Shown: positions 1-5,220 of the stretch, in pieces
How positions within the stretch are numbered: position 1 is the stretch's first letter
How the letters are laid out: each line of letters opens with the position of its first letter
Assembly (NCBI GenBank): GCA_037141255.1
Contig: JBAXCX010000161.1
Location: forward strand, 1 to 5,231
Direction of reading: 5' to 3'
Origin: IMCC26207 sp037141255
GTDB taxonomy: Bacteria > Actinomycetota > Acidimicrobiia > Acidimicrobiales > Microtrichaceae
DNA: 5,231 nt
Program-made: the position numbers and the translations under genes
The notes under the pieces: model-generated
The model's input: the letters and a program-made list of their open reading frames with translations, nothing else
The model's database searches: none
Told to the model about the DNA's origin: nothing

Positions 1-11
1 GCCGCATCAAC

Positions 12-19
12 CGGAGAGG
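12..19 (+). promoter_or_regulatory. Shine-Dalgarno sequence for the small lipoprotein ORF
   Basis: The purine run GGAGAGGG ends nine bases before the ATG at 29. It is the strongest ribosome-binding-site match seen in the window on the plus strand and is the main reason for taking the short reading frame at 29 seriously. It lies in the loop of a possible hairpin (arms 2-8 and 28-34). Confidence 0.4.
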
Positions 20-28
20 GAGCACCCG

Positions 29-157
29 ATGCGGGGGGCAGGGTTGCTGGTGGTTGGGTTGCTGGTGGTTGGGTGCTCTGCGAGCCTCCGGAATGTGGAG
101 CACAAGAGCAGGCTGCAAGGGCCAAAGCTGCAACGAAGGAAGTCAAAAGCAGGGTGA
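29..157 (+). CDS. Possible small lipoprotein, 42 residues
   Basis: I do not recognise this as a known family. The reading frame starts at ATG 29 and ends with TGA at 155-157. The first 16 residues read MRGAGLLVVGLLVVGC, then Ser-Ala-Ser: one Arg, a hydrophobic stretch, and a VVGC lipobox with the candidate lipidated cysteine at residue 16. The rest is a short, basic, polar tail with several Lys, Arg and Gln residues. If real it would be a membrane-anchored surface peptide, or the surviving start of a longer lipoprotein that has been cut short. A good Shine-Dalgarno sequence lies nine bases upstream. Against it: all three plus-strand frames are open over the first 150 bases, so openness alone says little, the peptide is very short, and the n-region has only one positive charge. 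It converges on the larger lipoprotein gene, about 150 bp away. Confidence 0.35.
   Translation: MRGAGLLVVGLLVVGCSASLRNVEHKSRLQGPKLQRRKSKAG
41..74 (+). repeat. 15-bp tandem repeat, about 2.3 copies
   Basis: The unit gggttgctggtggtt occurs at 41-55 and again, identical, at 56-70, followed by the first four bases of a third copy (71-74). In the frame of the small lipoprotein ORF it encodes two Leu-Leu-Val-Val-Gly blocks that make up most of the signal-sequence core. The 15-bp period keeps any reading frame, so gain or loss of a unit would change the core by five residues. Confidence 0.85.
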
Positions 158-201
158 GCTTTCTTTTGGATGCAGCTTGGCCGGACGCATGTCCCATCTG
201 T

Positions 202-253
202 GATTCCAATCCCTAGCGGTACCCGAGCAGCATCGGCAGAAATCATTGGAATC
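202..253. repeat. 9-bp perfect inverted repeat with a 34-base loop
   Basis: GATTCCAAT at 202-210 is the exact reverse complement of ATTGGAATC at 245-253. It lies in the gap between the convergent small ORF and the large lipoprotein gene. No T-run follows on either strand, so it does not look like a standard terminator. A 9-bp match at this distance can arise by chance in a window of this size. Confidence 0.4.
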
Positions 254-260
254 TGAAGCG

Positions 261-316
261 AAAATGGCCTGAGGGCTCGCCGTAATCGGAATTGCTATGT
301 GGTGCGTTAGGCCCTC
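261..316 (-). terminator. Weak candidate terminator after the large lipoprotein gene
   Basis: On the minus strand GAGGGC (316-311), which overlaps the last codons, can pair with GCCCTC (276-271) across a 34-base loop that contains the stop codon. A short ATTTT (265-261) follows. The long loop and the weak U-run make this a poor intrinsic terminator, but nothing better is visible between 158 and 306, and I see no convincing gene there. Confidence 0.15.
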
Positions 317-2001
317 GGTCGTGCTGAGTACGCGATCCCGCAATCGCGTGAGAACGCTCCTGGCGGTGCCTCGGCAACAGTCAGCGTCTGCTCATAGTTG
401 AACTCGGCTGCCTCTTGACCAATTGCTGGAATGGGCCCTCCCGAAACAGTGACCTGCGGCTGGTCCGGATCACCGGTTCCTGCGGCAATCAACACTCCGC
501 TGAACGAACCATCGGCCGCAACATCCAAGGTTCGTGACGGTCGGCCTAGGAAGGTAATGGTGCGACCTTCGCTGATCGAATCTCGGACTCGGATGCGCTG
601 CGAATCCCCTCCTTCAACCACACTGATTCCTAGGTCATTACAGGTAAGAGAAGTTCTGTATGACAGAGCATCGAAGTACCAGGTTTGTTCGGTCACACCT
701 GTTATGTCCGCTCCGCCAAGTTCATTAGAAACCCCTGGGAGCGATGTGGTGGACGTGGTAGTGGCCGGTGGCGTATCCGTGCCAGCGGTGCCGCGCACCT
801 CGCAGGTGAAGGTCGCCGTGGCCGGACTCTCGACCGTAGAGGTGACGGTAAGAGTCAGAACAGTGCCCTCAACTCGACCGGAATAGCGATACGTAGCTGA
901 GCCCGATGTCATGCCGCGGGGCGGAGTCTCAACGAAACTGAAGTCGAAGGTTCCGTCTGGTTGCAGTTCGCCACTTGCTGCTCCGAGTTCAGGAAACAGA
1001 ACGGTTCGCCCATTGATGATCTGTACTCGGATATTTGATGCGGGAATGTCCGCGCAATCTCCGACTCCTGCCATCACGGCAGTGAACTCAACAGTGCTCC
1101 CAGCAGGGGTAGTTGTAGTAGTACTTGGCGTTGTGCTGCTACCGGCTCCAGCAGGGAGCGTTGAACTACTGCTGGGGTCCTCGCTACTTGTTGACGGATC
1201 TGCGGGCGGCGGAACGTAGCCGACATCTGCATCTCCATCAGTTCCCGTAGGACGAGTGAATGCTGTGTCGGTCGTTGGATCCACCAACACAAGGTCATTC
1301 ATGCGCTCTGGGCTCTTGCGCACTGCGGTCACTGAATCGGCAGAGAACCCCGACCAGGAGGTACCGGTGTACTTGGCATTCTTTCGAGAGGAGGGTGCTG
1401 TGAGCGGGTTACCGCAACTGCACTTGACTACTGGTACACCAAAATCGTTGACGAACACTGCAGTTCCGGCCTGGAGAACTGCAGGCACTGTCGTAGCTTT
1501 GCCATTGCTGAAACCGTGGTTGGTCACCGCTGTGTCTGAGCGCAGCGTGACTGGGGTCAACAGAGAAATGTACTCAGCGATATTTTTGGTTTCTATTCCG
1601 AGAACTTGGGCCCACGCTTTGGCCTTGTCTGGATTCGCATCAAGAAATGCCGCCATCTTCGTAGCATCACACACGGCTTTGTTCTGAGAGCCGCCGTAGA
1701 GCCCGGGGGTATCGCCGGGGAACGTCTCGGAGGAGTTCGTTGGGACCGTGGCCGGCGCAACGTTTGCTACTGCGCTCGTAGTAGTCGTTAGGTCGGTAGG
1801 ACTAGTAGGCGCGGCCTGGCTCGCTGGAGCCGTATTCACGCCTTCCATGAAGGGGTTGCTGGTTGCTTCATTGACCGGTTCGCGTTGAAAGGTGCTGGCT
1901 TCTGCATCTGAGCTACAAGCTGGAAGAAGCGCTGCGAGAAGTCCCAGCCCAATGAGAAGAATTACTGATGGCCGCAGCGAAGGAAACGTCTGAAAACTCA
2001 T
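307..2001 (-). CDS. Large DUF6777-like lipoprotein with two C-terminal beta-rich modules
   Basis: The function is unknown. Residues 1-29 form a lipoprotein signal peptide: a short n-region with Arg10, a Leu/Ile-rich core (13-26) and the lipobox LPAC with Cys29. The product is therefore predicted to be anchored to the outer face of the cytoplasmic membrane. A Thr/Ser/Ala/Pro-rich spacer (about 55-92) leads to a domain (about 93-262) that I recognise as DUF6777-like. It contains GDTPGLYGG (96-104), an ANPDKAKAWAQVLGI helix, LTPVTLRSDTAVTNHGF (148-164), and CSCGNPL (194-200). A low-complexity Ser/Thr/Pro linker (about 268-302), a beta-rich module (303-408), a second Thr/Ser linker (410-421) and a second beta-rich module (about 430-562) follow. 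Each module has one pair of cysteines (316/400 and 454/554), and both share an I-R-V, G-R-T and D-G-(T/S)-F order, which suggests duplication. The ATG start is set by the signal peptide. The ribosome-binding site is poor, with only a GAG six to eight bases upstream. The stop is TAA at 309-307. The domain name is from memory, and the coding call is very secure. Confidence 0.9.
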   Translation of the reverse strand: MSFQTFPSLRPSVILLIGLGLLAALLPACSSDAEASTFQREPVNEATSNPFMEGVNTAPASQAAPTSPTDLTTTTSAVANVAPATVPTNSSETFPGDTPGLYGGSQNKAVCDATKMAAFLDANPDKAKAWAQVLGIETKNIAEYISLLTPVTLRSDTAVTNHGFSNGKATTVPAVLQAGTAVFVNDFGVPVVKCSCGNPLTAPSSRKNAKYTGTSWSGFSADSVTAVRKSPERMNDLVLVDPTTDTAFTRPTGTDGDADVGYVPPPADPSTSSEDPSSSSTLPAGAGSSTTPSTTTTTPAGSTVEFTAVMAGVGDCADIPASNIRVQIINGRTVLFPELGAASGELQPDGTFDFSFVETPPRGMTSGSATYRYSGRVEGTVLTLTVTSTVESPATATFTCEVRGTAGTDTPPATTTSTTSLPGVSNELGGADITGVTEQTWYFDALSYRTSLTCNDLGISVVEGGDSQRIRVRDSISEGRTITFLGRPSRTLDVAADGSFSGVLIAAGTGDPDQPQVTVSGGPIPAIGQEAAEFNYEQTLTVAEAPPGAFSRDCGIAYSARPRA

Positions 2002-2015
2002 GATCGCTCAATCGA

Positions 2016-2066
2016 CAGGGTTATCAGGTTTAACATATTTCTGGAGTTCGGCAGAATTGTTCAAAA
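2016..2066 (-). promoter_or_regulatory. AT-rich leader with possible promoter of the large lipoprotein gene
   Basis: On the minus strand the stretch ahead of the ATG at 2001 contains TTGAAC, a match to a -35 box, and about 21 bases later TATGTT within AAATATGTTAAAC. The spacing is longer than usual for a sigma-70-type promoter, so this is only a candidate. It is the most AT-rich stretch of the 105-bp gap and fits separate transcription of the lipoprotein gene. Confidence 0.2.
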
Positions 2067-2088
2067 CTTGAGGATTCACCCCTGAGTT
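2063..2088 (-). terminator. Weak hairpin with T-run after the acyl-CoA dehydrogenase gene
   Basis: Read on the minus strand, AACT (2088-2085) pairs with AGTT (2068-2065), and after a two-by-two mismatch GGGG can pair with TCCT around a TGAA loop. TTTT (2066-2063) overlaps the end of the stem. It sits about 18 bases past the dehydrogenase stop, where a terminator would be expected, but the stem is imperfect. If it works, the dehydrogenase and lipoprotein genes are separate transcripts. Confidence 0.25.
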
Positions 2089-2106
2089 CTTCACCGTTTT
2101 GAGCCT

Positions 2107-3486
2107 TTAGGCGTTTTTGGGAAGCTCAGAGAACGGAACGCTCTTGGTGTCGCCCGGTTCCTTACCGAGTCCGAGCACACGCTCTCCAATGATGTTCTTT
2201 TGAATCTGGTCGGTACCGCCGTAAATCGGCGGGGCCTGCGCCCAGAGCGCCATGCTCGTCACAATCTGTCCGAATGGGTTGCCGGTGGCCTCATCGTTGG
2301 CTGCGCGATCCTCGTCGCGATACGCGTGGAGCATTCCGGCCGGACCGATGATCCGCAGCCCGATATCTCGAGTCAGTCGCATGATGTCACTCATGGCTAG
2401 CTTGGAAAGGTTGCCAAACCCGGGGATGTCTTGGCCTGCCTTCTTCGCAGCTTTGAGGCGCAGGTTATTGAATTTGCCGAGTTCGCCCAGAGTATGCAGC
2501 TTCATCAGGTCTTGGCGGATGGTGGGATCTTCAATTGTGCCGTTGCCCTTTGCAAGGTCGATCATGAGTTTTGCTCCACCGCCGCCTAGCGGGCTGGCAC
2601 TCGCACCGGAAGCAGCGGAGCGCTTCTTCCTAGGTGCGGACGCAAAATCTCCGGCCCGTTTAGTGAGGAAGCCACCAATCGTTCCCGGCGTTGCCGCTCC
2701 GCCTCCGGCTGATCCGCCGCCGCTGCCCAGACCTGAGCGCTCATGCATGAGCGTGGTGTTCGCTACGGCCCAACCATTACCACGGCCTCCGATGATTGCG
2801 TCGTTGCCAACCTGCGCATCCGAGAGGAACACCTCATTAAACAGTGCATGCCCCGTCATCTCGACAAGTGGCCGAACGTCAACTTCGCTCTGATGCATAT
2901 CCATCGCAAACCAGGTGATGCCCTGATGCTTGGGTTGTTCCGGATCGGTTCTTGCTATCAGCATGCCAAGATCAGCCACTGACCCGAATGAGGTCCAAAC
3001 CTTTTGACCATTGATCGTCCACTGATCACCGTCGAGGTCTGCTTTACAGGTCAGACCCGCAAGATCAGAGCCTGCTCCTGGCTCGCTAAAGAGCTGACAC
3101 CAAGCTTTTGTTCCGGTCACGATGTCACGCACGTACAGGTCAATCTGTTCCTGAGTTCCGTGGGTCGCAATGGTGGGTGCAGCAAGCAGAAGACCAAGGC
3201 CTCCTGGCGCGCCAAGGGCACCAAAATCTGTTATCTCGTTTTGCACCCGGACAGAGTCATTGCGAGACAGCGCCTTGCCGTAAGCATGAGTGGGCAAGCC
3301 TGGAGCTGACCATCCAGCTAGACCGAGCAGCTGCCACCACTGTTCAACCGTCAGCTCAGGGTCCCAATTCTCACTTAACCAAGTTCGGAGTTCATCCACT
3401 AGTTCATCCTGCGCTGCTCCAGCATTGGTAGGAACAGCATTGGTAGGAACAGCATTGGTAGTTGCAGCTTCGGTCGTGTCACTCAT
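2107..3486 (-). CDS. Acyl-CoA dehydrogenase, FadE-like
   Basis: This is a predicted cytoplasmic flavoenzyme that would introduce a trans-2 double bond into an acyl-CoA, passing electrons through FAD to electron transfer flavoprotein. The substrate is unknown. After a 26-residue low-complexity N-terminus, the usual three parts appear: an alpha-helical domain (about 28-127), a beta domain (about 128-235) with the family signature FSEPGAGSDLAG (133-144) and the WTSFGSVAD stretch (164-172), and a helical C-terminal domain (about 238-443) ending in the second signature QIQKNIIGERVLGLGKE (427-443). Two oddities stand out. The motif normally YEGT is YGGT (422-425), so the glutamate used as catalytic base in medium- and short-chain enzymes is absent; Glu249 in MHER is a candidate alternative, as in isovaleryl-CoA and long-chain enzymes, or the protein acts with a partner. 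Residues about 252-305 are a Gly/Ser/Ala-rich insertion with basic KRAGDF and RKKRS segments. At 459 residues it is longer than the usual 380-400. The start is supported by AAGAGG six bases upstream. Confidence 0.93.
   Translation of the reverse strand: MSDTTEAATTNAVPTNAVPTNAGAAQDELVDELRTWLSENWDPELTVEQWWQLLGLAGWSAPGLPTHAYGKALSRNDSVRVQNEITDFGALGAPGGLGLLLAAPTIATHGTQEQIDLYVRDIVTGTKAWCQLFSEPGAGSDLAGLTCKADLDGDQWTINGQKVWTSFGSVADLGMLIARTDPEQPKHQGITWFAMDMHQSEVDVRPLVEMTGHALFNEVFLSDAQVGNDAIIGGRGNGWAVANTTLMHERSGLGSGGGSAGGGAATPGTIGGFLTKRAGDFASAPRKKRSAASGASASPLGGGGAKLMIDLAKGNGTIEDPTIRQDLMKLHTLGELGKFNNLRLKAAKKAGQDIPGFGNLSKLAMSDIMRLTRDIGLRIIGPAGMLHAYRDEDRAANDEATGNPFGQIVTSMALWAQAPPIYGGTDQIQKNIIGERVLGLGKEPGDTKSVPFSELPKNA
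3421..3461 (-). repeat. 15-bp tandem repeat in the dehydrogenase N-terminus
   Basis: The unit agcattggtaggaac is present at 3421-3435 and 3436-3450, with a partial third copy of 11 bases at 3451-3461. On the minus strand it encodes Val-Pro-Thr-Asn-Ala twice (residues 13-22 of the dehydrogenase), with Thr-Asn-Ala just ahead from the partial copy. It lies outside the folded part of the enzyme, so variation in copy number should be tolerated. Confidence 0.9.
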
Positions 3487-3492
3487 TGGATG

Positions 3493-3498
3493 CCTCTT
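3493..3498 (-). promoter_or_regulatory. Shine-Dalgarno sequence of the acyl-CoA dehydrogenase
   Basis: On the minus strand AAGAGG ends six bases before the ATG at 3486. This fixes the start ahead of the repeat-bearing N-terminus and not at an internal codon. Confidence 0.6.
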
Positions 3499-3528
3499 CT
3501 CGCCAATTGTTGACTAGTTCTGTGTACA

Positions 3529-3557
3529 AGAATGACCCGGCTCATTCGTTTGGGCAA
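3529..3557 (-). promoter_or_regulatory. Candidate promoter of the acyl-CoA dehydrogenase
   Basis: On the minus strand TTGCCC (3557-3552) and CATTCT (3534-3529) are separated by 17 bases and would give a 5' leader of roughly 35 bases. The -35 box matches the consensus at four of six positions, the -10 box at three of six. The position is right but the match is weak. Confidence 0.2.
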
Positions 3558-3597
3558 AAAGGAACTGCGACAGCCCGAGTCTTGAACGCCGACCACG

Positions 3598-3623
3598 GCC
3601 GAGAATACCGCCGCCGAGAATAC
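3598..3623. repeat. Pair of 11-bp direct repeats in the divergent intergenic region
   Basis: GCCGAGAATAC occurs at 3598-3608 and again, identical, at 3613-3623, 15 bases start to start. The 259-bp region between the dehydrogenase and sugar porter starts is otherwise without a credible gene. A partial relative, CGCCGAGG, lies at 3650-3657. Two same-face direct repeats between divergent genes could be the binding site of a regulator controlling one or both genes. This is inference, since the repeat is not a motif I can assign to a known factor. Confidence 0.5.
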
Positions 3624-3681
3624 TGAATTAAAACCGCGTCAGGACGAATCGCCGAGGCGCTCACTGTAGGCAGCAGCCCGG

Positions 3682-3687
3682 TTGACA
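3682..3687 (+). promoter_or_regulatory. Isolated consensus -35 hexamer upstream of the sugar porter
   Basis: TTGACA is a perfect -35 match 59 bases before the ATG at 3746, but at 16-18 bases downstream I see only purine-rich, GC-containing sequence and no acceptable -10 box. It may be chance, or part of an activator-dependent promoter. Confidence 0.2.
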
Positions 3688-3745
3688 GATTCGACTCCAG
3701 CAAAAAGCCGCTCCGACCAACATCATCTAGGCCATCATTAACAGC

Positions 3746-5197
3746 ATGTCTGATGCCTCTGCCCCAACGTCGAACCTGAGCAGCCATCCCGATGACGAGG
3801 CTCACACACCGATTACCAAGTGGCTAGTCCTAGTTGGCGGAGTCATTCTGACTGCCGGATTGCTCTTTGGCTATGACCAAGGGGTCATCTCCGGCGCCTT
3901 GGTCGGAATCGAGAAGTCATTCACGGTCTCCACCTTTATGGTGGAAATCATTACCAGCTGGGTGACGCTCGGCGCACTAGTTGGTGCTTTAGTAGCGGGC
4001 GTTTTATCCGACAAGGTCGGCCGAAAAAAGGCCGTGCTACTTGCAGCAGTGCTCTTCACATTCGGAGCACTTGTCGAGGCCTTCGCTCCCGGAGCTTGGG
4101 TCTTGGTAGCCGGAAGACTCATCGTTGGTTTCGGAGTGGGCGTGGCCTCTGTTGCTGCACCCTTGTATGCAGCGGAAATGGCTCCCACTCGACTTCGAGG
4201 CAGGTTTGTTTCTGGCTACCAGTTCGGTATCACTTTTGGAATCTTCCTTGCGTACTTAATCGATGAGCTTCTGTCGAGCGGAGAACGCTGGCGCCTGATG
4301 CTGGGCATTTCGGCAGTGCCAGCTGTGCTGCTGATCCTGCTGATTCTTCCCTCGAGTGATACCCCTAGATGGTTCTTAACTAAGGGCCGACGCGCTGATG
4401 CCGAATCCGCCCTTGAACGAATCCGGCCAGATGACACTGCGCAAGCCATGGCGGAACTCGAAGCGAGCGTAGAGGGTGAGGCCCAGCAGGCAGGCTGGGC
4501 AGAAGTCTTTAGCCAAACTTGGCGACGCCCACTCACCATTGGAATCGGGCTTGCTGTCTTTCAACAAGTCACTGGCATCAACGCAATCATCTATTACGCC
4601 AACAAGATCTTTGCCGCAGCCGGGTTCATTACTCCGCAAGGCCAAACCGCTGCCACTACCTGGGCTATTGGCGCAGTCAATGTTTTGGCCACGCTGATTG
4701 CCGTTGCGTTCGTAGACAAGCTTGGCCGCAAGCCGCTGCTCTTGGCTGGGCTCGTGGGCATGTCGGTCAGCCTGACAGTGGTTGGCGTTTGCTTCTGGTT
4801 CATCAATCGGAGCGGCCCGGCCACTACGGGCGGCCCGAGCGATGCCGGGCTGATCACCCTGGTTGCACTCGTGGTCTACATCGCGTCATTCGCGTTCTCG
4901 CTCGGACCTGTGGTCTGGACTGTGATTAACGAAATCTTCCCGAGGAACATTCGCGGCCGGGGTGTGTCCATTGCAACTGCTGCCAACTGGGGCAGCGCTT
5001 GGCTGGTCAGCCAGTTCTTCCTGAGTCTGGTCGACACCATCGGCGAGTCGGGCACCTTCATGTTGTTTGCAGCGCTCAGCGTGATTGCCTTCATCTGGAT
5101 CTCGAAGGTCCTGCCCGAGACTCGGGGTCGCTCGCTAGAAGACATCGAGCAGATGTGGCTGGACGAACCCGGGAATACAGCACCAGCAGCAACTTGA
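3746..5197 (+). CDS. Sugar porter of the major facilitator superfamily (sugar:H+ symporter)
   Basis: This is a predicted 12-helix inner-membrane transporter for a monosaccharide, relative of XylE/GalP/AraE (TC 2.A.1.1). At 483 residues it has the typical length. After a polar 24-residue cytoplasmic N-terminus, helix 1 carries GYDQGVISGAL (42-52), where Asp44 aligns with the proton-coupling Asp27 of XylE, supporting symport over facilitation. Then come GVLSDKVGRKK (85-95), RLIVGFGVGV (124-133), YAAEMAPTRLRG (141-152) and Gln159 at the place of the XylE sugar-binding Gln168. The usual PESPRW is here SDTPRW (204-209), a variant. The second half has QQVTGINAIIYYAN (273-286) with Gln273, Gln274 and Asn279 at sugar-contact positions, DKLGRKP (324-330), GPVVWTVINEIFPRNIRGRG (387-406) with Trp391, NW (414-415) where XylE has Gln-Trp, and the closing PETRGRSLEDIE (457-468). 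The exact sugar cannot be read from sequence. No Shine-Dalgarno sequence precedes the ATG, and an in-frame TAG at 3728-3730 rules out a start much further upstream. Confidence 0.95.
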   Translation: MSDASAPTSNLSSHPDDEAHTPITKWLVLVGGVILTAGLLFGYDQGVISGALVGIEKSFTVSTFMVEIITSWVTLGALVGALVAGVLSDKVGRKKAVLLAAVLFTFGALVEAFAPGAWVLVAGRLIVGFGVGVASVAAPLYAAEMAPTRLRGRFVSGYQFGITFGIFLAYLIDELLSSGERWRLMLGISAVPAVLLILLILPSSDTPRWFLTKGRRADAESALERIRPDDTAQAMAELEASVEGEAQQAGWAEVFSQTWRRPLTIGIGLAVFQQVTGINAIIYYANKIFAAAGFITPQGQTAATTWAIGAVNVLATLIAVAFVDKLGRKPLLLAGLVGMSVSLTVVGVCFWFINRSGPATTGGPSDAGLITLVALVVYIASFAFSLGPVVWTVINEIFPRNIRGRGVSIATAANWGSAWLVSQFFLSLVDTIGESGTFMLFAALSVIAFIWISKVLPETRGRSLEDIEQMWLDEPGNTAPAAT

Positions 5198-5220
5198 TCT
5201 GGAAATCGAGTAGTGACGTA

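Noticed and set aside
1..216. Plus-strand frame open from the left edge to a TAG at about 214, ending with a CPIC-type cysteine pair that vaguely recalls the start of ComF-like proteins
   Set aside because: All plus-strand frames are open here, the frame stops at once after the cysteines, no ComF continuation is visible in any frame, and codon use shows no coding bias.
7..246. Minus-strand 79-codon frame with a Pro-Thr-Thr-Ser-Asn repeat
   Set aside because: The repeat is better explained by the opposite-strand signal sequence; the protein has no domain, and a credible start signal is lacking.
1102..1194. Thr/Ser-rich stretch of the lipoprotein as a microsatellite or CRISPR-like repeat
   Set aside because: It is an ordinary low-complexity linker using several codons, with no spacer-repeat structure.
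1256..1687. 143-codon plus-strand frame inside the large lipoprotein gene
   Set aside because: It is antisense to a gene with a clear signal peptide and domain; its composition mirrors the lipoprotein and it has no recognisable motif.
2252..2893. 213-codon plus-strand frame inside the dehydrogenase gene
   Set aside because: It is antisense to strong family signatures; its Pro/Arg/Ser-rich sequence is the shadow of the Gly/Ser-rich insertion and other coding stretches.
3542..3805. 87-codon minus-strand frame spanning the divergent intergenic region
   Set aside because: It overlaps the start of the sugar porter antisense, has no recognisable domain and would remove the promoter space of both neighbours.
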